Source: Branchiostoma floridae (lineage: Eukaryota > Chordata > Leptocardii > Amphioxiformes > Branchiostomatidae). From it: a stretch of DNA of 64,000 bases. Under the pieces are notes generated by a model, which made no database searches, was not told the DNA's origin, and saw nothing but the letters and a program-made list of their open reading frames with translations. Shown in pieces: positions 23,191 through 34,345 of the stretch (the stretch's first letter is position 1; every line of letters starts with the position of its first letter). The DNA lies in the NCBI RefSeq assembly GCF_000003815.2, contig NC_049987.1, forward strand, positions 14,356,266 to 14,420,265, read 5' to 3'. Both the position numbers and the translations under genes were made by a program.

Positions 23191-24491
23191 ACTTTTCAAA
23201 CTTAGGGCGATTCCAGCCTGCTGACGAACAACTCGAAATAAAAACAGAGTCTGTGACCATCTATACTTTGCTCGAGCATACAATTTGCAAAACTTAAGTT
23301 AAAACTGTGGACCACGTAGAGAAAACGTTTTACCGGTGGAAACAAATTAGCCACACAAGACGGCCATACCACAACTCAAGACGGAAAACAAATAGATATG
23401 TATGAAAAAATTCACAGTCGAAGATATACGCATCAAGCAAGAAAATAAAATCCTCAAAGTCCCAAAATAACCAGAGCTTGCAAGAAGTGATTCATTTCTA
23501 ATACAGACTTACCTTACCTTACCTAGTCCCATCCTCATTTGCGATATTGCAACTATAGCACGTTTATCGTCACCGATAACATACCATTAGAAATATCTTT
23601 CGAGCTACGAATTCACTTTACCTTAAAGCAGATGAGCGGACACGGGGGTTGTTTACGGGGTAACGATTGATTTAAATTAGCTACCCCGCTGACCCTGGGC
23701 GGCGATAAGTCGAAGGGACGGAGAAGAAGACAGGGTACCAGAAACAGGCCCAGGATTGAACGATGCTTAGCAGACTGGGTCGGTACTAGTCTACCCTTGG
23801 AGAACAGTGTTTGAAATGACGGATTTCTTCACAAATTACAAAAAAATTAACAAAAAAATGTAAATTACATACATCTAGAAGTCACAACTTTGCTTAAATA
23901 TCAATCAGTCTCCAGTCCGATCTCAAAAATATCCACACAGGATAGATATTTTGAGATTGGACTGGGATCTGATATTCAGGTCATAACATACCTTGAGACA
24001 TGTCAGCTCGTCGGTTGGTCGGACGGTGGACCAGCAATTATCTTGGGGTGCCGGGCAGTCATTCCCGTAACCCGTCGACCGAGAAATAGCACTCCGGGAA
24101 GTTGTCGAGACCAACAAGACAAGAACTCCCCGCTAAATCACCATGCCCCCCGAGTGGTCATCTATGTAGGCGGGAATAACTGCCTGATACCCCGAAAAAA
24201 ATTTCTTGCCAACGAGCTAGCCGGTTCCCAGGGCAGTGAGTTCATCTTGCCGCGCGTCTGTGCGCCTTGGCCTGGGTCACCGTCTGATTGGCCACAAGCC
24301 CGCAGCTGACCTATCGCTGACCAATCACTTATGAGAATCGCCTTTGCTATTTTCAATACTAGAGGATTGATGAACTGAGTGGTCACATGTCGCCCAGATG
24401 TCGCCCAGATGTCGCCCAACTGTTGGGCTGATTTAGCATCCTGGAGGATCTGTTTGTTTGACCTCATGTAACCAACTCGGTTTGACCTAGA
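23191..24491. other. intergenic, no gene seen
   Basis: Holds an imperfect hairpin (23898-23982) and three tandem ATGTCGCCCAG words near 24388. No gene is supported. Confidence 0.6.
23898..23982. repeat. imperfect inverted repeat / hairpin
   Basis: Core arms 23912-23933 and 23945-23965 pair with about one mismatch and the pairing extends outward, giving a ~38-bp stem with an 11-base loop. It could be a tiny foldback element or a pre-miRNA-like hairpin. Confidence 0.5.
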
Positions 24492-24591
24492 NNNNNNNNN
24501 NNNNNNNNNNNNNNNNNNNNNNNNNNNNNNNNNNNNNNNNNNNNNNNNNNNNNNNNNNNNNNNNNNNNNNNNNNNNNNNNNNNNNNNNNNN

Positions 24592-25754
24592 CACGGGCCC
24601 CACTCCACCTATGATACAGCCAATATCATCGAACCAAACAAACATTTTGCATTCGGGCTATGTCTCACGAAGTTGAAGCTTGCACCCACATAAGTCACAC
24701 ATTGCAGGTGTTTATGTTGAAACGTAAAAATCTTCCCGGCAAGGTGTCAACCCAACCCGAGCGGCCTTTCTTGTGGGTTATGGTATGGTTTCGTAGATGG
24801 TGAATAGAGAGCTGTGATGAAGGTACCATTTCTTAGAAGGGAACAGGCCCAACTCCTCTTAGGCAAATTATTGTACCAAGAGCCAGCGTAATCTTATTTT
24901 TATAGGTGTATATAAGCGGCGATTTTTGGTGACTCCGTGACTCTGCGAGGGTGCCCCTGAGTTTTACTTTCGGGTTCACAACGGTGATCTCAAGTTCTTT
25001 CACTATTAGCGAAAATCATTAGTGCCACTCAGTGTGGGAAAGTAGCGAAGTATTTTTGTCACATGTGCTCTATGTCCGACATCTTTGCATTTTGGGACAC
25101 ATCTTTGGGAACAGCTGTACTAGATATCACATCAATGGACGTACACTGTACCTGAGACACATTAATACCTGTACCTAGCCCGTCGAGGCATGAATGTACA
25201 TTAAAGGTCTTTCATTCATTCATTCATTAATACTGTCGAAGTTGGGTGACTTCGATGGGTTTTCGTGCAAAAATAATTACACGCCTCGTCACTGCTGGTC
25301 TGGTTGCTAGGCTTTTTCCATGACCCACACAGGTCAACTCCTCGGCTCTAGAGCCAACAACGCATTGTCCCTAAGGAAATTCCACAACAGAAACACCCCA
25401 TCCGTTACCCTGATATAATATTGAGATCGGTGTCGTCAGGCTAGGCAAAAGGCGTCTCAACACTATTTCTACCTCTTGAAACTGAGCCCATATTTTTATT
25501 AGGGAAGTTTCTGATTACATAAATATAGCTAGAATATGTTTATGTGATACTCTGCTACATTGTATTCTTTGCCCCGAGTCAACACGGGGTAGAGGCCTCA
25601 CCAGCTAATATCAACAAACAACTGTGACTGATGAACCTATTCAACAACAAACAGCCGACCTTTCAAAACAGGCATGCTTACTGTGACCTCAAAACAAAAA
25701 AGGAAAACTGGGGAATGTATAAGGAATTATCAGGATATGATCAATTATGTGCCA
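24592..25754. other. intergenic with retroposon 3' tail
   Basis: At about 25190-25230 ATGTACATTAAAGGTC runs into a CATT tandem tail, the look of a CR1/L2-like LINE or SINE 3' end. No gene is seen. Confidence 0.5.
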
Positions 25755-26180
25755 GCAACAGGTATGACATACTCTAAATGCACTCATAGAACTAAAGCCT
25801 TGTAAAGTGCCCTGTTGTATGTACATTTACGTTGTAAGTTGATCACTATCATCAATAGATATTTCTTGATAATATTAACGTTACATAAAAAAAAGCAGAA
25901 TCTAAAAAGAAACTCTCCCATTGATTCGATTTTTTAAAGATTTGTAATATATTTAACGAAACAAGGAAGTGAAATATACAAATACAAATGTAGAAACAAA
26001 AACATTTACCTCTCCAGGTTCTGTAGGTTTATATCCAGTTGCGTTCTTGGCCATTTACTAATTCCTCATGTACAAACGTCCGTTTCTAGATCCTGGAAAA
26101 TCATCGTCCTTCTCCAAGTTCGTTCGTTCGTTCGTTTTCCAAGTTCAAACCCACTTGTGCCCCATGGCGGGTTTGCCCTC
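25755..26180. repeat. segmental duplicate, copy 1
   Basis: Colinear with 29395-29800. Shared words include TGTATGTACATTTAC, TAAGTTGATCACTATCATCA-like and CCAGTTGCGTTCTTGG. On the minus strand a short frame M-A-K-N-A-T-G-Y-K-P-T-E-P-G-E (start near 26052) ends at a GTAAAT donor; in the second copy this frame is broken. It may be a first coding exon or chance. Confidence 0.6.
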
Positions 26181-26866
26181 GGGGAGAGTAGAAACCCCCA
26201 GGTCGGGCCTGGTGCTTACACAGAAATTTGGCCACTACCATCGGTTAACTATTACTTATTCGCACAGAGTCGATTTATTAGCTCCCCTCTCTTCTCTCAT
26301 CTATCTGTTCTGACCTGTCCTACCATCACTCCTGTTTATGTAACCGACGGGGACAGACTATCAAAACCACATGCCCATTGATCATGTCACTCTCTGAGCG
26401 AGCCGCCTCTGTCGACGGTCTCAAGAGGGCACAAGGCACTGTCTTTCTCAGACGTCTATAGAGTGCTGGTCAGCAGGCAAATGCCCCTGCGTCATGAATT
26501 TCGGAGGTTTCCATATGGAGCCAAGATGTGACAGAACCCTAACTTGAAATAAGATACAGTGTAAATCCAGATCAAAATTGTTGTTTGTTTGTTTGTTTAT
26601 TCTTTATTTAACTAGGGTAAAGCATGTCGCACTAATCATGACAAAGCAGAGGTTACAGTCGGGGGAGGGGTGACATTTATATGTTAGTAGAATGGTGTAG
26701 TGAGCCGTATTTTTTTATTTATTTTTTATTGAACAAACACATGAAGGCAAAATAACAGAGAAGTAGCGGCCCACTCAAGTTAAGACAACTTATTTCGGTG
26801 CCGCTATTTAAAAGAAAATAAGAAAAACATATGATTGACAAGATGCAGTAAATCTGTACAAATGGT
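26181..26866. other. intergenic, no gene seen
   Basis: Contains TTCG and TTTG microsatellite runs (about 26123 and 26580). No gene is supported. Confidence 0.6.
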
Positions 26867-26928
26867 ATACTGTAACAACAAAGAGGGGCGAGTAGAACAG
26901 AAAGAAACAATGTATACAAATACCCAGT

Positions 26929-26994
26929 GATCGACCCGGGAATCGAACCCGGGTCCTCCAGATCACAACACTAGCCGTCTAACTGAGTGAGCCA
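26929..26994 (-). repeat. tRNA-derived segment in the 3' LTR
   Basis: Same sequence as 27221-27286: a B-box match GGTTCGATTCC (26949-26939), an A-box-like TGGCTCACTCAG (26994-26983) and a perfect T-arm-like stem CCGGG/CCCGG. Confidence 0.75.
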
Positions 26995-27220
26995 AAAGCC
27001 TGACAGGCGTTTGGCATGGTCAGTTTCCGCTACTAGAACCCCCCACTGTTACACTACTCCCCCTTTTGTTTTCAAGATTCGTCCTCGAATCTCCGAGTTC
27101 GAGCACCCTGTGGGAAGGCACATCTCCGGCCTGTTATCCACCAGGGCCACGTCGGGCGCCAATGTAACAACAAAGAGGGGCGAGTAGAACAGAAAGAAAC
27201 AATGTATACAAATACCCAGT

Positions 27221-27286
27221 GATCGACCCGGGAATCGAACCCGGGTCCTCCAGATCACAACACTAGCCGTCTAACTGAGTGAGCCA
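27221..27286 (-). repeat. tRNA-derived segment in the 5' LTR (Pol III A/B boxes)
   Basis: The minus strand shows an A-box-like TGGCTCACTCAG (27286-27275), a D-arm GTTAGACGGC, a poor anticodon stem (CTAG/CTGG around a 9-base loop) and an exact B box GGTTCGATTCC (27241-27231) in a strong T-arm. No acceptor stem pairs well, so it is tRNA-derived rather than a functional tRNA gene. Confidence 0.75.
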
Positions 27287-27599
27287 AAAGCCTGACAGGC
27301 GTTTGGCATGGTCAGTTTCCGCTACTAGAACCCCCCACTGTTACAATACTAATGTATTGACTGATGGAAGCGTAAGTCCTGGTACCCCCCCCCCCGGAAA
27401 TATAGGTCACGAAAAAAAAACATGGTTATAAATGGCCAGTTTGCACAATGAAGTTCTGAGTTGAAGACATAATCAAACAGTTTGTGGAATAGTTGCAAAG
27501 GGAAGTACCAAAAAGTAGTAAATATTTGAGTTTACCATCAGAGAGAGAAAATATCTAAAAGATGTCCTACGATCCTAGAAAGTTTTCTAGTTTTAAAAG

Positions 27600-27835
27600 C
27601 CGTATTTTGTTCAGCTCAGACCCAAGTGGTCTAAGCTTCGATCCTGTCACCGGTGTTGTGCCCTTGGAAAAGGCACATTACACGACTCTCCGTCACTCAG
27701 GTGAAAATGAGAACTTAGCTTCGGCTCGGACTCGGATTGGACGTTAAATGGAGGTCCCTTGTTTGAGGACAGCCACACCCTGAGCGTGTAAAAGAAACCA
27801 CACACTTATTGAAAAGAGTAGACCGGGTCTTACCC
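27600..27835 (+). repeat. SINE-like repeat
   Basis: Ordered blocks (TGTGCCCTTGGAAAAGGCAC, GACGTTAAATGGAGGTCCC, AGCCACACCCTGAGCGTG, CTTATTGAAAAGAGTA) recur in reverse in CFAP47 intron 10 (about 61600-61935). Ordinary dispersed short repeat; no gene. Confidence 0.6.
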
Positions 27836-29394
27836 CGTGTGAGTGTATCAGTTAAGTCCGTCCCGGGCTATGCAGCCTGCCCTTTTCAGTACAAACCTGG
27901 TGTGTTACACATGCGACAGTTACCGGATGTGCAATACAAACAAACAAACAAAGTAGTAGACACGATTTCTTCTTCTCTTCGGTCGCGGTTGTAGGCAGGC
28001 GTAATGAATCCTGGACAATACCCCCCTCCCCCGGCTCTTGGGGAGAATGTAATTGTGTGTTGGGCCTCCTATCGGCTTTTTTGGAACTGCAGGGATGGGT
28101 TTTGCTCTAGAATTCAAGCATAATAACTCAACAACGAGTTATTGGGTCGTCATATTTTTTTATAGATATATAGATATATTAAATGACGATTTACATGGTT
28201 AGATACAAATCGATATCTAATTTGCATAATTGATAAGTAAACTTAACAAATCCGCTACACTTCATACCGGGACTCATAAACATGTGATATATGTGAAACA
28301 TCGCTATAAAAACGGTTAGGATATTAGTTGTGGGACTACAAGCACTGTTGTGTCCCTTCATGATCATGACCGGCTCNNNNNNNNNNNNNNNNNNNNNNNN
28401 NNNNNNNNNNNNNNNNNNNNNNNNNNNNNNNNNNNNNNNNNNNNNNNNNNNNNNNNNNNNNNNNNNNNNNNNNNNNNNNNNNNNNNNNTTTACGTACAAC
28501 AGCTCTTGACTAGTCCTTGCGCCAGGCCTTCTACCCCCTGGGTCTGTCTCTCCTGACTTACTTGCCTTACTTCTAATCTGAAATCTGCAGGCCGGTTAAA
28601 TCCTTCCAGATGACTCCGTCACATGGTCCTAAAAGGAGCCGTGGTTTCTTGCCCGGTCTGTGTTGTGTCTCCTTTGCGTTTGATGTAAAGAACGATTTCA
28701 TACCGTCTTTGCCTAACAGTACAGCCACGTTCTATCCGTTGTTACCTCCATAGAAAATGGAGGCAGTGTTGTTTCGGTGTGGCTGTGCGTGTGCCTGTGT
28801 TTCCAGATATTTGTGTTCCCAGGTTTTGTGGTCAACGTAACTCCCTGGTATGTGACCTTGGTATTGCAGAAGAATTTTCGCTTTTTGTATCTTTGTCCTG
28901 GATGTGAGGTCTTGATATTTTGGTGGCAAATAGCTTTTGATGTGAGGAAGAAGTTGTGTAGCCCCCCACCCCCATCCCCTCCCTAGCAGCTTCTTCTGCG
29001 GGGGCATTGTTCTTAAGCATTTTAAGGGGTGTAACGACTACAGTTCTGCTTTAAACGTCCTTAAATATCTATATTATCAAGCAGAAATAATGTTCGATCA
29101 CTGGATCCTTTGTTCTTGTATACAGTTTATCCACATAGATAATATTCACACAAACAGAGCTATATGACACAGATATTACCAAGATAATGACAAGTCACCA
29201 GGACATTAATCCTTCAGAACAATCTTACATTAGGACATTGCGTTGTGTTAACTACAAAACAGAGTTACTTCAGACAAATGTCACCGGGCACTAACAGTGG
29301 ACTGCCCTTCCTTGCACGAACTGTACATGTGGCCTCATATAGAAATAAAAACGAAAACATATGAGGATTTATGTGACAGCATCAGATATGACAG
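27836..29394. other. intergenic with a gap, no gene seen
   Basis: Contains the gap 28377-28488 and, at about 28050-28230, a reverse copy of the repeat seen near 19160 and 22140. No gene is supported. Confidence 0.6.
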
Positions 29395-29800
29395 ACTCTG
29401 ATGAACTCATAGAACTAAAGCTTTGTAAAGTGCCCTGTTGTATGTACATTTACTTTGCAAGTTGATCACTATCATCAATAGATATTTCTTGATAGTATTA
29501 ACGTAATACATGAAAAAAAACACGAAAAGAATCTAAAAAAAATCTCCCATTGATTCAATATTTCAAAGATTTGTAGAACATCTAACGATACAAAGATGTG
29601 AGCTATACAAATAGATAGAAACAAAAACATTACTTTTCCAGGTTCTGTAGGTTATCCAGTTGCGTTCTTGGGCCATTTACTAATTCCTCCTCTACAAACG
29701 CCCATTCCGTAGATCCTGGAAAAATCATCGTCTTTCCCCATGCGTTCGTTCTCCAAGTTCAAACCAACTTCCCATGTACGGGACCCATGGCGGGTTTGGC
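29395..29800. repeat. segmental duplicate, copy 2
   Basis: Matches 25755-26180 with small indels. The short minus-strand frame of copy 1 is interrupted by a stop here. Confidence 0.6.
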
Positions 29801-31529
29801 AGCAGGACATAGAGCTGATACATGGTTTCTCTTTACCGATCTTGCTGGCGGGCACATTATTCCGGGAACACCCAGACTGGGTTGTTTGTATTGCTTAAAT
29901 TGCAGTAAACCTCCTCATGGCGTAACACATCAGGTTTATACTTCATTCAAACCGGGAGGAACCCTTCTCTTTTCGATAAACGTGATGGGTTCTTTATCGG
30001 AGCTTTGCGTGTATGTCACGAGGTGACATCGTGATCACTCTGTGATCACCCCTGGTGTGAGGAGTGTCATTGTTGCTGTATTCTTCTTGTTTTTTTTTAA
30101 ATCTCTTCAGGTTCTTCTGTCATGTTTGAACACCTCTATCACATGCCCTATCGGGCTAAGTACAGGCATATAGATACAAAGGGTAGTAATGCAGTAAACA
30201 TGATCCGCAACATCATGCCTCTTAAATTCTAAAACTATTCTAATACATTTGTTCGGCTTCTTCTCGTTTCTTAGTTATGTTAAATATGTAGCTTGAGATG
30301 TGTTTGTACAATGTCGTTTGATCAAAGCTCATAAGAAAAATTATATTACTCTAAGTCGCACATAACTTGCATGATTAATGAGGAAACGAGTACATGCTAC
30401 GGATGTAATACTAGGAGTGAAGGTAGCTATAGGAAAGGTGCATATAACGCACAATGTTAATATGTGACGCATTTTCACAATTGATACAGATACTTGTTAT
30501 TTCCTTGAATGGTACATGTACATGGTCGGAACGCGAAAACCCGTTTTAATGTAAAAACCACCACCACCGTCATTACCTTCCCACCAATGTGTTGTCGACG
30601 CGGTGTTCATATGGTGTTAGTTATGGCCTCATACCGGACTTTTGTTGTCTAATTTAAAATAACGCTTCATTATGCAACTTTTATTAAAAAAACAGTTCTG
30701 CTGGAGATGTTTTAATTTCTATTGCAAGATCCAGATTATCCAGTAATCAATACAAAAAATGTCCCCAAAATCCGACCGACTATAACTGTACGTAAATACT
30801 ATCCACAAAGAGGGGTTTTCCTCTCGTGAACCGCTGACCGCATTACTCAGGATAAACAAACGTACACGTCCGACACTCGCACGAATGCCGAAACTTTCCT
30901 TCCTGATTCTGTCAAAATACATAACCTTTCATCTCAAATCCTTTCGATATGACATGGGGGCGATAAAAGGCAATTTATCATCCACGGTTTCTGGGCCAAA
31001 TTTATATTTTGGTAGGGATTCCCACTCGGAGTAATACAGGAACGAGACCTTATGTCTCACCCAACGACTTCGTGGAAACAGGTTGTCCCCCGTTCTTATC
31101 TACTGGACCTACTACCTGTTCCCGCTTATCGCTGATCAGTTAGATGTTATCTCTGCTATCTGTACTGCTGTCACACTGTTCCTACTGCCATCAATCGTAC
31201 GGGGTGACTGTTATCGTCTGGTGCGTTACCACGATGGTGTTTTTTTTTTAAGAGTACAGTGAAACTCGTATTTGCTGTCTTGGTTATTAGCATGCAAGAC
31301 CCACTCAAAGAAAGTCAAGGGTCCAAAATTATACGAGGGTGATCAATATGTTCTCGGCCTAACCCAGAAATAATAAGCACAACTCAGATTTTCAGGCGAA
31401 ACTTCATAGTATGAAGTCTTTTATCACTATCCTCCAAATTTCAAATCATTGGAGTCATTACTTTCCAGGCATTCGTTTTTTCTAAATTAGAAGGTAAGTG
31501 GCGAGAAAAAGAAGGGTGAAGTGTGATCA
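29801..31529. other. intergenic, no gene; one mariner-like end
   Basis: At about 31333-31385 the sequence TACGAGGGTGATCAATATG followed by AGAAATAATAAG resembles a mariner-type terminal repeat. It is related to the centre of the inverted repeat at 31.7 kb. No gene is supported. Confidence 0.5.
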
Positions 31530-31890
31530 GACAATTTGATCTCACACCTCAGGTTGCAGATCAATTGTCCACCTTTTTTGTCGTTATAACTTACCTAACG
31601 TTACTGGGTGTCGCCAGCAACATAATGATCACAATAATTTGAATTTTGGTACACATTTATATAAGACTTTATACATGTACGTGGGGTTATCAATAAGTCC
31701 TCGGATTTACCGAGAAATAATAAGCTCAGCTCAGATTTTGAAGCATAGATGTCAAGTATAAAGTCTTATATAAATTTGTACCAAAATTCAAATTATTGTG
31801 ATCATTACTTTGCAGGCGACACCAAGTAACGTTAGATGAGGGAGAATGAAAAAAACCTGGACAATTGACCTGACCTGAGTGTGCGGGTCA
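31530..31890. repeat. long inverted repeat, about 140-bp arms
   Basis: Left arm (about 31545-31680) and right arm (about 31752-31890) are reverse complements. The inner ~48 bp, including ATGATCACAATAATTTGAAT, is nearly perfect. The outer part, including AACGTTACTGGGTGTCGCC, is more diverged and runs to the gap at 31908. The loop holds a mariner-like TIR motif. Confidence 0.7.
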
Positions 31891-31907
31891 ATTTGCGCTG
31901 CTGGAAG

Positions 31908-32275
31908 NNNNNNNNNNNNNNNNNNNNNNNNNNNNNNNNNNNNNNNNNNNNNNNNNNNNNNNNNNNNNNNNNNNNNNNNNNNNNNNNNNNNNNNNNNNNN
32001 NNNNNNNNNNNNNNNNNNNNNNNNNNNNNNNNNNNNNNNNNNNNNNNNNNNNNNNNNNNNNNNNNNNNNNNNNNNNNNNNNNNNNNNNNNNNNNNNNNNN
32101 NNNNNNNNNNNNNNNNNNNNNNNNNNNNNNNNNNNNNNNNNNNNNNNNNNNNNNNNNNNNNNNNNNNNNNNNNNNNNNNNNNNNNNNNNNNNNNNNNNNN
32201 NNNNNNNNNNNNNNNNNNNNNNNNNNNNNNNNNNNNNNNNNNNNNNNNNNNNNNNNNNNNNNNNNNNNNNNNNNN
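31908..32275. other. assembly gap (368 N)
   Basis: Run of N. The frames spanning it are artefacts. Confidence 1.
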
Positions 32276-32756
32276 TAGGGGTATGGGAATGGGCCATGGA
32301 TGGGAAGGTCCCGATCTGATTCGGTCAGGGGCCCACCTAGACCCACGTGTAGGTTCAGGGAGAGAAAGCAATAGTACCACAATTTGCATGCACAATAATT
32401 GAACTACATACTGTAAATGCATAAATGTTTGCGGAGCTGTAGACGGGAGGGAAGTTTTGTCTCCCCGCAAGCTGACAGGATATGTTGCATGCCCATACGT
32501 TTTGAAAAATAAGTCGTGACACACCACAGGCTACGAGTATAAGTATAAGGTATGAGTGCACCGGGGCTTGAGACGGGACGGAATTGTGCCCCCTACCCAA
32601 TTGCACAAGAGGAGAGTATTAGAAGAGGATATAACGTTATGATCTAAAACTAGAATTTCAATGTTTTAGCTCAGAGTGGCCCACGCACGCGACCGTACGT
32701 AATCGGGTCGGCGTTCAGGACGTGTATCGGAAGGTCTCGGAAATTACTATGGGTGG

Positions 32757-32845
32757 GTACCTGTACAGAAAAGTCAGGCCCAGGTCTGGTTCAGGTTCAA
32801 AGGATCATGTCCAGGTCCGGACCTGAACCTGGTAGGTCACCACCC
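32757..32845 (-). repeat. fragment of the 897-bp hAT-type element
   Basis: Reverse complement of the internal CAGGTCCAGGTTCAG...GACCTG region of the element at 19602-20498. The rest of 32276-33742 shows no gene. Confidence 0.55.
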
Positions 32846-33742
32846 CCATCCCCCAGCAGCTTGCTCTACGGGGGCATTGTTCCCTTAACTATTTTAAGGA
32901 TGATAGCGAAACAGAATAACGACGACTTTCCATCATATTTAGTATGTAGGTAGTTTAGTTAAATGTGTACGTAATAGCATGGTGATTAAGCAAATTATAA
33001 CTTGATTTCACTAATTAATGACGAGAATCTGTAATTGGCTATTTATACAGTGTATGCGATTCAACTGTGGCGGTGTGTTCACATGCAGCTATTGTACTAG
33101 GTAAGACTTTGGTACTTTGATCCCGCGGCTACTGCTGGTGGAGTGCTTGTTGTAGTGAGACAGACGAAAAGCCTCGGCCGTGATGCGTTTGATATGACAC
33201 GTCTTTGACAAATTCCAAACTGCATCCCTCTCTGTATCTATCCATGCTAATTCAAAGCGTTTATGTTTCTAGCCTCCTTCATCGGCCTCTCTGGGGGCCT
33301 ACCTACCTTGTCCAAGGCTGTGTTACAGTGTGTAAATTGACCTCACCTTACATCACGCATGACGTCAATATAACATAGTACAGACACTTTTTTTATCAGA
33401 GTTAAAAGACAGTGATGATTACTTGCACTTTAAGTCATGATTTCTAAAGATGACGAGCAAATTTAGACTACAACACTTGTGAACACAGTTATACGGTAAC
33501 CAGTCCAGCTACTTACTTCGGTTAAGACTTCTCAATACCTACTTCAACGAAAAAGTCCAAACCGTACCGCCGTTACCTTCTTACTAATTCTCACGTCGCC
33601 AGTGTTTTTGTAAAAACCACACTTTTTGTTCCTATAAACACCAAAGCGTTCGGAAGTCGGTGTTCGGCAAACTTCGGGTGATTTCGGCAACCGTTCGTAT
33701 GTGTGATTCTTTGGAATCGACAGTTTGTGTATGTAACTGTTT

Positions 33743-33960
33743 AAGTGTACGATTCTCGGGAATCTTTCCGTGGACGAGTACACAGTGTTAGCCTACGGTA
33801 AGTGTACGATTCTCGGGAATCTTTCCGTGGACCGAGTGCACGGTGTGTGTAAGTGTCATTTTCTCGGGAATCTTTCCGTGGACCAAGTACACAGTGTGTG
33901 TAAGTGTACGATTCTCGGGAATCTTTCCGTGGACGAGTGCACAGTGTTAGTAAGTGTACG
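33743..33960 (+). repeat. ~51-bp satellite, left block (4 units)
   Basis: TCTCGGGAATCTTTCCGTGG recurs at 33754, 33811, 33862 and 33913 (spacings 57, 51, 51). The 51-bp unit is a multiple of three, so one frame translates as a 17-residue repeat without implying coding. The array stops inside a unit (GTGTACG|AT) where the transposon begins. Confidence 0.9.
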
Positions 33961-33962
33961 AT

Positions 33963-34032
33963 ACGAGCAATCGCTGTTATTGTTTACATCCGGGGTATTC
34001 GGCGCACGAGCGCTGACTGGTAGGCAAAAAGC
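33963..34032 (+). repeat. left terminal inverted repeat of the ISL2EU-like element
   Basis: Two blocks, ACGAGCAATCGC and TGGTAGGCAAAAAGC, matched in inverse at the right end with a different spacer length. Confidence 0.75.
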
Positions 34033-34345
34033 GTTAGGAGATCAGATTACTAATTAGCATACCGGCGCGGAAGCAGATCGTACTGTTTACGCGAATTTGC
34101 GCATTTTCAGCCACGTTTTTATCGCATCCATGGGATTTTTTCAGATTTTGTATTTTTTTCACTACTTCTTAGTCTTTTTTTTTTTTTCTTGTGTAATATT
34201 TTGGGAGAAAATGACCCTTGCCCTCTTGACTTCCGTCATGTGTTTCCGGTTGTTTTGATTTTCCCGCCGTACGGGCTTTCTGTCATCCGTTCCGGGCTGT
34301 TATATTTCTGTTCCTAATGTGGTTTAATTAATACGTTTAATCAAT

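Larger units (their letters stand above)
26871..27345 (-). mobile_element. TRIM: miniature LTR retrotransposon with tRNA-like sequence in its LTRs
   Basis: Two identical 183-bp LTRs (27345-27163 and 27053-26871, minus sense), each starting TGTAACAG and ending TGTTACA, flank a 109-bp interior. Directly after the 5' LTR lies a primer-binding-site-like TTGGCGCCCGACGTGG (27162-27147), and just before the 3' LTR a purine tract (27068-27054). ATAC flanks both outer ends (26867-26870, 27346-27349), a 4-bp target duplication. No coding capacity exists, so it must be mobilised in trans. Identical LTRs imply a recent insertion. Confidence 0.85.

Noticed and set aside
26929-27286. Two functional tRNA genes
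   Set aside because: No pairing acceptor stem and a poor anticodon stem; both copies lie inside TRIM LTRs.
31788-32527. Long frames across the gap at 31908-32275
   Set aside because: Same reason: mostly N, no recognisable residues at either side.
33770-34057. Protein with a 17-residue repeat
   Set aside because: It is a translation of the 51-bp satellite; units of 57 bp and decayed copies elsewhere show no coding constraint.
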